NCBI GenBank assembly: GCA_038501785.1
Contig: JBAMJR010000031.1
Location: 15,593,501-15,657,500 of the forward strand
DNA length: 64,000 nucleotides
From: Myoxocephalus aenaeus
Taxonomy: Eukaryota > Chordata > Actinopteri > Perciformes > Cottidae
Direction of reading: 5' to 3'
Shown: piece by piece, positions 46,498 to 61,800 of the stretch
Numbering within the stretch: the stretch's first letter is position 1
How the letters are laid out: every line of letters starts with the position of its first letter
Position numbers and translations under genes: made by a program
The notes under the pieces: model-generated
Database searches by the model: none
The model's input: only the letters and a program-made list of their open reading frames with translations
Told to the model about the DNA's origin: nothing

Positions 46498-46847
46498 ACC
46501 AGCGTCCGCCAGCCAGTAAAGAAGCCATGCTTATCTGGTCCCCTCATGGCGGTGCCAGTACGTCCATCTCCCGCCTCCGGTCCCAGCTGATGTTTGTTCT
46601 GGCCCTGGCTGTGCTTCTCTGCCCCTTGGGCCGAGTGACATGTCAGGGGGAAGGTCGGACGCAGTCCCCCACCCAGGTGCTCCAGGACCTGCTGTCCCGC
46701 TACGGAGACAACAGCACCATCTCGGTGCCCCAGCTGCGCTCGCTGCTGGCCCTCATCAGCCAGGGTCAGGGTGAAGGTGACGGCGACAGCAGCAACGTGG
46801 CCGAGGCGCCTACGATAAACACGCCTCCCAAATCCAACAGCTCCAAG
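46498..46847 (+). CDS. slc39a14: slc39a14 first coding exon
   Basis: A 29-base leader after acceptor CTTCCAG, then ATG at 46527 in GAAGCCATGC context. It encodes a hydrophobic signal (MFVLALAVLLCPLG) and an N-domain with VLQDLLSRYGDNSTISV, closely similar to human ZIP14. Donor AAG|GTGAGA, phase 0. Confidence 0.95.
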
Positions 46848-49800
46848 GTGAGAACAAACACATTCTCTTATCTTGTGTTAGCACTTTGAGTTCAGGCGCA
46901 AATTGAATCTATGCACGAGAACCCCCCCCACATTTTGGTAATACCTTTTTTTTTTTTTTTTTTCATGTTAGATTTTAATTAGGAATAGTGATTGAAAAAT
47001 ATAATAACTTACTGTAGAATTAAATCAGGTTTGGCAATGTCATTGATGCCACGCAACTGTTTGAAACCTTTTTAATGATTGAAGCTAATTGGCTTGTAAA
47101 ATCTCACATATTTCTTAACCACAAAACAGTTTCCAAATTGCTTTTAAAGACAAAGCAAAGCCAAAGCAAGTCAATACAACAACTGGAAGCCTGGCAGTGA
47201 GACAATCTCAGGTCAAATTGAAACACTCATAGTAACAGTACAATATATGAAACAATAAAACCAATCAATACAAAAAGCAGTAAAAAGTCACATAAAAGAC
47301 GGTCTGTAAAAATGAATTTTTAAGAAGAATAGATTACTGATTTGACAAGCCCTATCTCCTCAGGCAGGTCGTCACCTTTTAGTTTGGAGCCTCGACTTTG
47401 GGTCAGCCAGATGTGATGACCACTAGAGGTTCAATGCAAATGCATAAAGGAAGACCTCTGCAGTCTCCACTTTTGTAAACTATGAGCTTGGTATACTTAA
47501 GACTGACCATGAATCACAGCATTATTCGTTCGAGTCCAGCTGGCAGCTGTCGTCAAATTTCAATCCCCAAATCCTTTCATTGTCAAGCAATTCATTTTTC
47601 ATAGTACATTTTTTTTATTACTGTTACTATCTTTAGTATGCCACATGTCGTCTTCACAATCAAGAATTTCTGCCAGATCTCCTGAACCGTGACGCGTGTT
47701 CTCATTGTTATGAGGAGGTGCACGTTAGCTGTGTCAATACTTTGCTTGGGCACTGTCACTTGTCCCATAAATAACGAGAAGCTGTGTGTGATGTCCTTGT
47801 AGCGTCTACGACAGTGTCTTGCCCACACTGCTGTGTGTCTAATATGCCGGTAAAGTACCGGTAGCCCACTGAGACACGTCTTGCTGTGTTTAAATACTTA
47901 TAGAATAATAAATGAATAGATACGGTAGGGCTGTGCGGCATACCAATTTCAAACTTCCGTACGGTATGAATTGTTCATATACCATCATACCGGTGCTTCG
48001 CCGTAACAACTGTTGTCACTCTTCAGCAGGCAGCAACATTTATTTTTCACAGCTTAACGCTGAGGGCGCAGCGGTCGGAGCTACTTGTATTACGTGTATT
48101 GAGTCATGGTTTCTAACTTTCTAACAACAATTAATAACCCACAACTAACGCTCTTTAACAGGGTAAAACATCACGACACAACAGTTTGTGACACATAAAC
48201 AATTTGTAACACTAATAATTGTACATTTATGAAATTACACCGCCAAACTGCATGCTGGGTAAAGCTCGCCCACTATCACAACAAGAAGAAAATCCGTTGC
48301 AGGAAGACACAGACCCTTCCGGTCTATCACTTCCTGCGACGGAGTTTCCCTGGGTCCTAAGTCCCTTCATGTTTAGCTTCCTAACACCCTGTACCAACGT
48401 ATAAACAGCTGCTCACCACTCGCAACAGCTTTTCAGTTGGCCAGCGGTCCTTTTCGGCGTCAATGAATGAATGTTTTTACCGTGAAACCGCCAGAATCTT
48501 ACAAAATACAGTGATATGAATTTTTGGCCATACCGCACAGCCCTCTTGCTGGAGGATGCCACGGCGGACACCGACACAGTGGGCTTAATGGAGATGATGT
48601 GCAGGTGCGGCACACTTTTGTAGTTGGGAGAAGTCCTCTCAAGATAAAGTTGAATGTTTTTCAGTGACAGGTGTTCTTAAACACAACAAGTATAGCTTCG
48701 TGATTGGCCATTTTTTCCCCTTATTAATAGCCAATGGAATAAAAATAATTTCAGCTGGGCCCAGGCTTAAAGACACACATCATTTGGTTTGGCCCATCCT
48801 TCAATCATCTAGTTTCTTTGCCAAATATTCAGGCATATTGACTTTGTCTGGCTTCAGATGGGAGCATTGTGGGGTGATAGTCTTCCCTGCTGTGCTGAAT
48901 ATTCCCACATATGTTTAGCTGTGTATCTTGCTATACCCTCCATGCACATTTCCCATTTTTGGCCATCCCATTTTGTACTTTGTTGAGTTAGCAAAAGCAC
49001 CTGCTATGGTTAGTTGATGTAATGTAGGCTTGTCAAGTTGACTGGCTCATCTTTATCATCTGGACTAAACCTGAAATACTCCCAAAACGGGGGCAGCGGC
49101 ATTCTATTTTACAGTCCTCAAGGCGTAACATTATCCCTATCACTCGTATCCAATCTTTGTCAGCTCAGCCGCCTTTGCTCCAGTCGAGAGGAAGACTGAC
49201 CTCTGATGTGGCATTCTGTGCACTTTAATACGTCTCTTCAGTTAGTTGAAAGAATAGCATTTGTATTTCTGATGTTATTGAAAGTTGTACGCTGGGATTT
49301 CTAAATACCATGGAACGCCACCCCAGCCTAGTCGATACCTCAGAGCTCCCCTCAACACGCTCCAGCAGAAGGGGTAAATCCAGCTTTAGTCCTGCCTGGA
49401 AGAAGCAGGAGCCACCGGTGCCAGATAGCTGAAATATTTAGCATATTTCCCATGCTTAGTGTCATGGATGATTGACTCGCTTGCTGATCTGCTTTTGAAT
49501 AGATTTACCCTGAGTAATGGTGGCAAAGTAATAAACTCTTCTGAGAAACGCGATGGAACAAAGAGGTGAAGGTCACGTAGTTCAGACGCTGGAACGTACA
49601 GGCAGCATTGTGTGTTGCTGTCTTTGCAAGGAGAAATATGAAAATACAAACAGGAAGCGCCTGTTATTGTCGAGGTGTGAGACCAGAAACTGTCACTGCT
49701 CTGCACCTATAGTGACGCGCAGGCCTCTTGTCGGTATGTTCATTCACGTGTCACCCGCATATGTCGCACACCTTTCACAGACGTCTACTCGCCTCTGAAC

Positions 49801-52800
49801 AATTTACGTTCCAATATTCTCGGCTGCCTCAATCACTGATTTGTTTCGTAATGCTGAGAACGGGTTCATACAATAATTGACTGGAACATTTATTACATGT
49901 CTCCTGTGTCCCAATATAGGAATTAAATGAATAAAATGGATACTGTTTCTCTTGACCTTTTTAAGGTTTGAACTCTTAGAAAGACGAATTTCAGAAGTTG
50001 ACATTACCGTTTGTGGCCTATCGGCCTTTTAATAGCTGTTTGGCTATATGTCCAAATTTACATGTTAGTAAACCTTTTAAGTAAAATGAGGAAGGTTAGT
50101 TAATTCCTCATTTTATCTAAAATGATATAGAGTTGATGGAAATGACCTAAATATTATTCACTGTATTTAGGCACCTGAAGCAGATAACATAAATTAAGAA
50201 AATAGTCAGGAAATGTTGTAAAGCCTAAAGCGACGTATTTACTGTATATGTCTTTTTGTCCAACCAACAGTCCAAAACCAAAAGATATTCCACTTACAAC
50301 ATATACAAGATAAACAGCAAATTCTCACGTTTGAGATACAACTTAAATGATTAATCTCTAAATACTCCAATCTACTTTTTAAAGCTTAATCTAATTCAAA
50401 TTAAATCTTACTCAAATGTGAGCCTCCACATAAAGCACCCAGACCTGCCACTGAATACATACCTGGCTAATTCAATTGTTTCAAGTAAAATGGGAACTTC
50501 TGTTGGCCAACTGACTGTTTTCATCTCCACAGTGCCTGCCTGCAGACACGCTGGCGGTTTACAGCATCAGCGAGCAGTCGCGGCTTGACGAGCAGGGTTT
50601 ACGGGAGCTCTGCCCCACCATGCTGCAGCAGTTGGATGCTGGCACCTGCAGGGCGCAAAAAGAGGAAGAGTTGAGCGTTGAACCCTCACCCAGGCCCACA
50701 GGCGCCGAAGGTGAGCACGGACCTGTTACTGATCATTAATATAAAATGTTAAATGCTATTTGTCTATCTTGAGAATACTTCCTGTAATGAGGTTTAAAGG
50801 ATACGTCTGGCGATATTCTACATTTTATTTGATTAACATCAACAAATCCAATGAAAAGACCAAAGCCAACCAATGAGATGATCCTACGAGAATTATTGTT
50901 TGTGTAGCCAAAGCGTGATCGAGCTTATTCCAAAAAGTATCTAATTAATTGATTTAAAAACACATCAATGAGCCACACTGTCACACTTACTTCCTGCTGC
51001 CGTAAATATTCATTAGTGCAACAAATCTTCAGCTGAACTAAACGTGAGGCAGCTTCCTTCTCATCTCTAGAGACAAAGTTTATGAGTGAGCCTTTACATT
51101 TTCCTGGAAACAGGAGTTTAATTGGGTGCCGTTAGAGAGGATTTTGCAGTTTGCCAGAAGTTTGAAGGAAAGGGCCGATAAAATGTGACAATGAACTTTA
51201 GTCTTTGTTGCTATTTGATTATCACTTATAAGTACAACAATTTGTGTCGGGGCAAGTAAATGTCCTTCAGGCAAGTAGATTTCTAACCCAAGTAAAAAGA
51301 AGTCAGGGTGGGGAAGTTAAAGAAATGAACTAACATATTGTTGTTTTTAATCTTTTCATGGGATTTGTTCACACGTTTCCGCAGCTTCATCCTCTAACTG
51401 TCTATATTGTCTGTCAGAGGAGCATTGAGTGTTGTGTACTTTTTGATATATTGATGTCATTTGTGTTTTCTGTTAGTTAAACTTTGCTCTTGGCTGTTTT
51501 TTTTCCCCAGCGTCTTTATCCTTCTATTGTATCTATAAACTGCTTTCCTCCTTAGAGTGAATACATCGTCATTTCCGTCAAGGATTAACCATTACAAGTT
51601 GTTTTACCCAATCTTCCTTATTTTTCATCCTAATGCAAGGAGACCTTGGAAAAACATTCCTTCATCTGAGCTCCAAATGTGTGTTTTGTTGCCTAGAGAC
51701 GTGACGTCCCCGAAGGAGATGAAAGACAAAATAAGCACGCTCAGTTAGCCAAGGCTCAGATTGCGTTTCTCAGTTTGGTTTAAAAACTAACACAATCCCC
51801 AATCCTGCCTCAGTCAGCATATCTGGTATGTAGCAGAGATCGTGTGCAGGTAAAGACAGTCCAAAAGCATCCCAGCAACAAACAGCTCTTCTTTGCGTGG
51901 CTGCTGACTCACTGTAACTCCATACAGACTGCCGACCTGGAAGCCCTTTTGGCATCATTCAAGCCTTTGAGTTCTTATTGAGTGGAAGCCAAACTGGCGT
52001 TGCAGTATGCGGCTGGTATAAAAAGCTGGCTGGTGACAGACTAGGTCGACCTGTCGCGTGACGTTCTGCCCTCGAGGCCGTAGTAATGTTGTTCGTACTT
52101 AATTAGTTTCCACAAAAAGAACAATAATCTGAATCTGAATGTGTGGCTTCACACATGTCAGTTCTTACTTTTAGCCCAGTTTATCTCAGCCGTTGACAGG
52201 TGGATGAGAAATGGTTTAAAGAGCCCAGAGCTGTGTCTCTATCTCTCCCTCTCCACTGGCAAATTTGTTTTCTCTTATCATTCACTCGTATGCCCTTCGC
52301 TCGCCTCACACTCGCCCTTGTAGACAGTTTATTTTGGCTTGAGAGCTGTTTTTCTTTGCAGGGGCTGTGAAGATTTGCCAGCAGCAGGGAGGCGGATGCC
52401 ATGGAAATTCATCTCTACTGCAAATCTTATTGACTTATAAATCCTGATCTTTTCGAATTAGATTTACTATCAAAAGACATCACTGTTTAAGTTGAAGTCA
52501 GACCTCCAAACCCCTTATTCTTTTGTTCAACAGTTTTAAAGATATAGATGCAGATGTAGTGTTATCTTCAGGCAATTCATTTTTGAAGCATTTTTGAAAT
52601 TGTCTTTACATCCTGACAGCAATCAATAAATCATTAAATCAAATGCTCCGACTAAAAACAGAAAAGAATCTCATCTGTGTCTGTCGCAGGCCACTAATAG
52701 CCTGCCTACCCAACTGGCCCTGCAGCAGGAGTCAGGCAGTGCACTCATGTGATTTGGGTTCTACTACTACTCCTCCCTGCACTTCACATGCTTCCACAAG

Positions 52801-55800
52801 ATCTCTTCAGGATCTGTTTTCACTGCTATGCAGATGACACACAGCTATATGGCTCTACTTCACTGAATGATTTAAGGCCAGTCGACAATCTTGTAAATTG
52901 TATTTCAAATATGAGTAATTGAATGAATTCCTTCATTGAATTCGGTCAAAATTGAAATTTTGGTCATCCACACACAGACAGAATTAGGGAATCTAGCAAA
53001 GAAGTTTAGGGCAATTTTGGAAATTTTAATTTGTCTATATAAATATTATTTTATTCATACTGCCAAATAATGAATAGATCTTAATTTTTTATTTTTATTT
53101 GATTTGGGCCTCTTTTTTTACAGTTTGAAATGCCTGATTTCCTGAGATGCTTAAATTGTCGCTTCATTTCATGACGATATCTGCCTCTGCTTTCACCAGC
53201 AATCCTTGTAATCCAGTTTGTATTTCATTTTTCAGCATGGAGAAGTTATCTCACAGCATTGGATGGATCCTAAATCTCAATTTAACCTTTCTTTCCCTTT
53301 AACTTTACAGGTGCTGCAGCCTCTGACAAAAAAGGCAAAAAACCTTCAACAAATGTCAACAAAACAATTTTTTTCTCCAGGTGCCAGTTAAAGCTGTGTT
53401 CCTAACCTTTTTTGGCCGGGGACCCTTAAAAGCAAAGACAAAGTCTACTTGTGACCCATAGTTTATTTTAGAGACAGAAGAGGTAATACTATACAGTATT
53501 TTATAACCAAAATGAGAGAAAAGTCAGATTATGCTACATAAATAATGTATATTTTTCTATCTAGTTAATCATCATTTCACCACTTGTCCCAAAGCAAAGC
53601 ACCAAAGGCACTTCTGCTACTTTGACCACCTCAACAGACATGAAAACATGTTTTCAACCAACAGAGCTGAGTCAGTGAAATTAACTTCCAAAATCACACA
53701 TCTATTTGTTTCACTGAAATGGAAGAAAATGCTACAATACATTTGTTTGCATTTTAGTACAGCTGATGCAGATACAATGCTGCAAGATCAGACTTGATTT
53801 TAGGTCGCAGAATTTAGCATTGAATTTATTTGATCACAACGTGACTGTATTGAATAGATGTTTGATTGATGATGCGGCTGCTTTCACAGCTGAAGTACCT
53901 CACAATATAATAATAGTTCTGTTTTTAACGTTCCACCTTCCTCTTCCATCCGACCTTGCCGTCACTCAAACCTCCAGTGTGGGGCTTTTCTTTCCTGAGC
54001 GTGACAGTGATCAATACCTTCTCCCTCACCGGAGTCTTCATCACTCCCCTGCTGAACACGCGCTATATGAAATACGCGCTCATCTTTTTCATCGCTCTTG
54101 CCATCGGCACGCTGTACTCCACTGCCATCCTGCAGCTCCTGCCAGAGGTTTGCCATCCATCCATCCTTATTTCTATCTACAGCTTTAATTTTTTCAACTT
54201 TCCTCACAACCCACAAACCCCTTTTTTATGCTTTATAAAAAAACAAGAAGAAGCCGCTTTAGTTTGCTGTAGTGCCGCATGGCGTTTTATAAAAGAAGTG
54301 CACCATTAGCCAAGGGCTCCTTTGTCTGTCCTATCTTTTGCTTCTCCTTCCTTCCTTTGTGTTTTCTCTGTGGTTTTCTCGGGCTCTAATAAACACTCTG
54401 GAAGACTATTTGGTTTCACTCTACCTTCACTGCATCACCGATCGTCTGGCAGCGGTTCTCTGTTTGCGTGCTTCGATTTATGTTTGCATCTGTGTCAGCA
54501 GCTTTTCTGTCAATGAGATCTAGGTCAACTATGAAGTTTTCTTCATAGTCAAAAAAAGAACGCTAAACAGACTTGATAATAGTGTTTTCACTCACACTGT
54601 CGTTTTTTTGCTTAGTGATTTATACATTTCCGTTTGTGTAAGACAATCCTGGAGAAATGGGGCGCAGCGTCCTTCAAATTGAAATGTGACAACCTTGTTG
54701 GCAGTGCTCCTGCTGCTGTTGAGCTATTTGAAGTTAATTTGCCCCCTTTCTTGTCTAGTGATAGCTAGTGGGTACCTTGGGGCTAGGACAGTGACACAGA
54801 TGCACCTGAGTGGACTCGGACAAAAGTATATGTGTTGGTGTGTGCACAAGTAAACTGTAATTTGACCCTAATTGCTTCCCCTCTCTAACGAAACGCATGG
54901 GGTTCGAGGACTGCTTCACAGGACAACAAATGATTATCTTCCAATGCAAACGACTTCTGTTGACCTGTTCTGAATCAATGGACAAATGAGCTTGTTTGTC
55001 TTTTTGAAATCACTTTTTCTTTTTCTCAGGTTGATTTCATTCAATTCTGACCTTTTTCTTTTCAGGGAGATAACTGGTTGGTTCTTCTCATTCCTTACCT
55101 TTGTGATTAATGTGATTTAAAATCAGTTCTCAACTAACTACTTCTGTCTTATTTTTTTTTTTCTTCTTCTTTTTTCTCTCCTTACCGTCCCCCCTTCTGT
55201 CCTCCGCCTCCTCTTGTTGATCAGTGTGGGGTTATGGGATCCTATCGGTGACACTGATCTCGCTGTGTTCGCTGGTCGGGGCGTGCGTGGTGCCCTTCAT
55301 GAAGAAAACCTTTTACAAGCGGTTGCTGCTCTACTTCATAGCCCTGGCCATTGGCACGCTCTACTCCAACGCCCTGTTTCAGCTCATCCCAGAGGTAGTG
55401 TCGATGCTGCCGCGACTCTCTTAGTTGCAGTGCGAGGTTGCTACGCAGTTTCCAGGAAGAGACTGAGACGGATGAGTTCTAGTTGTGTATTGATATTGAA
55501 GAGTGACTAAACCCCAGAGTTTTGACCAAAGTGCTGCTACCCTGTAAATTAAGCAGGGCTAATATACGCCAAGTCACATCTAGAGGAGGCTTATCTTCTG
55601 TAACCAGTGTGGCTTTAAAATCACAGCTCAAGCCTTTTGTCTCTCTTCTGTGGACTGGTGAATCTGTGTAAAGAACTGATTTACGTGGTGTTAGCGATGT
55701 GCTTTCCTACACTGTGACATGAGTGTGTGCATGAAGCATGAAGTTTACACATTCAGCGACCTCGCCACCCCGCTTTCATGCTACAGTTACAGAACGTAGA

Positions 55801-58800
55801 CAAGTGACACGTGAACTGCTGGGCTCTGTTTGTTACTTTTAGCCGGACTTTAGTGGGGTTGGTTAGTGATGCAAGCTGCCTACATATACGTAGGTCACCT
55901 GCTTCTAGATCAGCCAGTAGCACAACTTTATTTCAATGGCTGAGTTTTCAACCAGTAGACGGCATCTACTATGCATATTTATAACAAATGAACACAAATG
56001 TAAAATGCTTTGCACTGAAATGTCAAGAGTAGGACCTGAATCATCAAAACACCAATACATACTATACACATTGGTTTTTAGCTGAACAGAGTGGTTCTGG
56101 GGCTTTAGTTACTCTTTAAAATACAGATTGTTGTGCACTAATTGGCAACCATCTTACCACCAGTTCCAATCTGCATTAACTAAATTGAGCAACGAGCAAA
56201 CTCTTCACTATAATGAGAATAAAATGAGGTTGAAATGGAAAATGCATAGTAATCCTTGTCACTGCAAATTAGGGTTATTTTAGTCCTACTGGAGACATTG
56301 ACCTTGAGATGTTCTTGTGTAATAGTTACCCTCATTAATCGATTCAGGTTTCTCATTTAGATTAAGTTTAGCAAGTGGGGTTACTGAAGGAGGCCGATGC
56401 TATGTTCACACTACGAGAGACTAAAGCAACAAAACGGCCGAGCGTGGTCAGCTACTTTGTCGGCAAGCCGGTGTTGAAGCTAAGGCGCTTCTTGACGTAG
56501 TTATGTTCTCATATAACTTTGAAACTTTTAGAACATCATTGGAGAGCTGAAAATGTTGAAACCTGCTGAACTTTGATTTGTCGCGCTGCAGCTTGGTGTT
56601 GCTAGCTTCTATGTTGCTTTGTCTCTTGTAGCGTGAACGCAACATGAGGCGCATGTCCACACACTGAGCTTGTTTTCCCCACAAACATGAGAAGTTGTTT
56701 ATCTATTATGTTTTTAAACGCTGTCTAGCCCGTCATGGCCAGGTGTACCGCTGCTGTGTAATTTTATTGCATCAGTTCACCTGAGATGAATGGTAAAAGA
56801 AGAAGATTAAAAAAAAAAGCATTTGTATACCTCAGAGCTAAAGTGGTTTGATTTATGGGAGGCTTGTGTCTATTGAAGGGGAGACGATTACATACATAAT
56901 TCAACCTGTCTCAGATTGGAGGCTGCTGTGAAATATCTCTGCAATATCTTTAAAAGGACGTCGGCTCCAGTTGATGTTCTCGTTCACTTGTTCATCAGCC
57001 GACCCCGACAGTGAATATAAATATGGGAAATTATTCCTTTTCTTCACTCTTGGCCAGAAATGAAACTTCACTTAGAGTTCAAAACAACCTCTCAAAAACC
57101 TGCTAAATTACATTTAGTCAGTTGTTTAAAAATAAAACCTAATTTCAAAAATACCCACGTCAAGTGAAATAATGTGATAACAGCTACTAAAAGTACTCAC
57201 ACCAGCTTCTTTTTCTGCAATGGTAGGCCTTTGGTTTTAACCCCATGGTGGATTTCTACGTGTCCAAATCTGCGGTGGTGTTTGCAGGCTTTTACCTCTT
57301 CTTCTTCACCGAAAAGGTCCTCAGAGTGCTTCTCAAACAGAAAAACAGGGTGAGTACACGATATATGTTGTTTTATTGTTAGATACAGGTGGTGGGGGGA
57401 AATTGCAAAGATGAAACCAAAAAAGTGGTGGTTAAAACCAAACTGAATCTGCAACGGTCATATTCATTTATCCTTAAAACCACCATTTATACAAATTAGG
57501 TATTAAATCAGTTAATGTATGAATTAGAAATGGGTTTTATGGCATTTTGTTTTATATAAAAAAGTATTTCTTATGACAAAATGTCTTCTAATGTAAATCT
57601 AATGTATTTAGGTGGTAGTCCACTAGTTTAAGCTTTTTTATTGTTATCTCTACACATTTTTTTTTTAAAGATGCTTTAAAAGCATCAAGACAAATTTGGT
57701 TTCAATTGATTCTGTGAGACAAGAAATACTTCACAAAAACTGCCGTTATTTGATATATAGAGAGCTACAAGTAACCACGCTTTAAGCTGAAGTAGACCAG
57801 CAAGGCCAGACAGAAGAGCTGGTATTTATGGCTGGTTTAAGCAGCTTGTATCCGAGGTCGACGCACAAAGACACAACACGGTATGACGAGCATGAAACCA
57901 GGACCCCAAAGCAAAGGCCAAACTTCTGTTGTCTCCTTTAATCAACAAGAGTTGACTCTCAACCCACAGGTGTGACAGATAAAGGAACAGTCATGCAACA
58001 CCAGACTTTTCTTCTTTTTTTATTGGATCTTGCAAACTCTGTGCAACTCGGTTGAAGAAGATTTATTTTTTTCTAATCCAGTAAATGTTGCTCGTAAAAT
58101 ATACAAATTAGTGTATACTGCAAAACAGTTTTCCACTCTTTTTTTTTTCCTTTTTTCAGAAAACCCTTACAAATAAAGTCTTCAATATTTCATTTTGAGG
58201 GCTTGGAAAACTGGAATTTGCTTGGAAGCGTGGAAACATTTTGGACAACTTTTTCACAGTACACAGAGAAGTAACTCCTACAACCCCCTCTTCAAAACAT
58301 CCAAACTATCCATTTTACATACCAAGCTATACCAATGTACCAATGTTTTCTCAGATTATCTCTTGCTCTGAGCTCCACCGTGACGCCTTAATGGTTTGAT
58401 CAGTGGCAGGTTTAAAACCAGTTGGACCACATGAGGCGTCAGGGGCCAGAGGCACCGGTGGTTCAAGTTCAGTGCCTCCAGGAGCTTACTTATCGGGGAG
58501 TGGATCTGAACATTATGTAACACGGTTTCCTAATGTACACTGTCCAGTACACACACACTGTAGTAGACTGATAACTGTGCCACGTGTTCTCACATGTCCT
58601 CTCTACCTTTGTTCAGCTCTGAGGCACCAGGCAAGGATACCTTCTGTTACCTTTGACCTGCTTGTGTTTCAGTTCAGACACATTAGTGCACGGAAAACTG
58701 AATCATCAATGATGTCATTGTTTGTCACCATAGACTGCCAGTCTGTAGCGTATTAAATGTTTGGTGCTTTCAGAATCAGAAACCGTTTATTTGCCAGGAA

Positions 58801-61800
58801 TGTTTACACAAACAAGGAATTTTTCTAGGCGGAAGGTGCATACATTGGTCATGAGACGTTAGACGAGACAAACAACAACCAACGACAACAACAGTGCAAT
58901 GATATTAAATTAAGTATAAGATAAAGTGCTCAGACAAACCGATAACGTTAATGTAAGTGTATGTTAAAGTGAAATGTGTGTTTTAAGTTAAAAAGTGTAT
59001 GTTAAGTGGCATGAGTGTTTTTAAATATGAAGTGTGCAGGGGAGTGACCGGTAAGAAGAAATAAAAATAAAAATAGCTGGGTTATGGGTCATGATTCCGG
59101 TCGCCGATGTGTTGCCTCTCTGGGACTTGATTTGTACGGTTGAAGATCTTTCAGATTCCCACTGGATTTATTTCCTTTTCCTATTCTGATTATTTTGTTA
59201 CATATTACTTTTCTAATTGGTTCATGACTTTTTTTTTATGAACAGTGCAATACAACAAATTAATTGTTTAAAAATTGTAATCGCTTAAGTTATTTTAATG
59301 TTTAAATCAAAGCTGGTGATCAGTGATGAGTCTTTTCAGGCTTTTGGGCCCCTAGGATATTTTATTATTATTTGTACTGTTTTGTTAGATTCTCCTTTTT
59401 TAGGCGCTATTAAACAAAAGAAAAACATGACACATTAATCAAACAACTATATAGATTTAAAGGTATTGGATATAATCATTACATGCAACTGTAATCGGAT
59501 CAACATTAGGTTTACTGGCTGCAACATTTTACGTTTGCTTTTGTGTTTGTTTTCTCCTTGAATCCATGCTGAACTAACTTTTCATTTTAGTTTATGGCTT
59601 TCTTTCACGGCTACATTTCCTCCCCCCCCTTTATGTGGTGGAGTATTGTGTTTAGGGCTGTGATATTATGATTAGTCGGCCATGTAAAATGCAGTTTGAA
59701 CAGGTTCAGTGTGGCTTTGCCACTTGGAAAAGTTCCTTGTCTACCTATTTGCATAAGAGCAGCAGTAGTGTGCATGTCAGTTGTTCTGACATACAGATCC
59801 ATAAGTCACTTTGGGGAACACACAGCAGCGTTTCAAACTTGCAGATTTTCCTCCAAATTTAGTGAAATTATAAGCTGCAGACGTTCACAGAGTTTTCCAG
59901 TGAGGCTGATTTCATTCACAAAAAGCAGCTGTGAATGTACAGTAAAGGGTTTGATTTCGGGACAGTTGCTCCACCTTGTGGTTACGGTGCTTTGGGTCAT
60001 GTGGTCCAGCCGATATAATGAATAACTAACACATCAACCTGCTAATCCAATTACAAACAGCTCTTTGACCCATATCTGCTCCTACAATGCTGCTGTCAGC
60101 TTTTTTGTTTTACTGCCCCCCCAAAAGGACAATTAACAGCTCCATATCTGTCGCTGTCAACTTTTAAATGTTTTAAAGGGTACGTGTGAGGAAAGCTTAT
60201 AATCAATGTCTTTCATGAACATTTTAATAAAAGGTCACACAGAATCTCAGACAAATCATTTCTGTGAGTGTTCACATGAGAGCAGCCAATTGTTAATGTC
60301 CATCTATTTAAAACAAATTATATAGACTTGACCTACTCAACTTTAATTTCTGGGATTCTTCAAAAATGTTTTAGTTGCACGACTTGGAATTAAGAAATGG
60401 CGTGCTGGTTATTTATTAATTTTACAATCGCTTTATTTCATTGCCGATCAAAAAGGTCAAATTTGTTTTGTAATCATTCATAAACTGAAGGCTAGAACAT
60501 ACAAAGTGAGAGCATAACTGCCTCTCTGTTCTTCTCTCATTGAGTTACAAACAAATCAAGGTTATTTGTAATTCTTTTGTCCGGAAGGAAATATCCAGCA
60601 ATAGATGGTTCATGTATATTATTTATGAGTATTATATTCAGTATTGATCGTGATCGTCTGCTTCCTCTCAGGGCCACGGTCACAGCCATTTGCCCAGCAA
60701 GGATCGTTACTCGACACCCGACGGGGGGGTGGAGGAGGGCGAGAAGGAGAAGCTGCAGCGGAACGGAGGAGCCAGCAGTCTGGCTCTGGGGAAGGTGGAC
60801 GCAGGGGAGGGCGAGCTGATGCTCAGTCCTGCTCAGACACCGCCGGTAAAGTCATTGTTGTCATTGTTTCATGATTGTTTGTTGTTGTTTTTTCTCTGCA
60901 TTTTTATTTTCTTGGAGTTTCATCGAGGAATAAAACTATTATCATAAAGAGACACAGAAGGGGATATAATTATTATTGTTATTATTATTTGTATAATAAT
61001 TATTGTTATCATTTTGACATACAGTAAATCTTAAAAAAAAAAAATTGATTTAAAAATGGTTCATCCGTAGAACTTAAAGGGTTTAATTGTATGTTAATGC
61101 ATGATTGTTCAAGACAATCTATTCTATGGTCATTTATGACGGTGAAACCCCTCAAAGAGGATTAATGCAAGATGATTAATTGGACAGGAAAAATGTTAAG
61201 ATACTGAGATAAAAAAATAGTTTTACCTCTTCTGGCCCTCTCCTCTGGTCAAACTGCTCACATTTCATCAGCGTATTCAATCTGCTGATGGAACAGCACA
61301 AATGTTTGGGACCACTGATTCAAGATGCGCCTGCTTATTTCTGCAAAAATCATATAAATAAATTATAAACAGTACTTCCAGTAAGGTTGGACCGGTGTAA
61401 ACATTTAAAACCTCTCAAAATGTTTCCAAATTAACACAGTTTTAGTTTTCTTTTAGACTAACTGACATTTCTTGTCTCGTCACCCAGAAAAAGAACATGT
61501 ACTGTACAGAGCAAACCAATGCAGCGAGCATCTCTTCCCACCTCTGCGGAGGTTTGAGGTCCTTCATGTTGCCGACCTCGGGACAGACACTAGTGGCTCC
61601 GTTAGTTTAGAGACGAAATATTATGTTAATCTCAACATTATTGTATTCCTAAATCAATACAAAGTGGATTAGGCGCCGTGACGCCATCGGCACAGGCTGC
61701 TTTAAAAAAAAATGTCCACAACGTTTTTCCAGAAGTCATAATGACAAACGTCGGGTCGACTGGTTTTCATAAAATCAAACTGCCGTCAGCTCAGTCTCTA

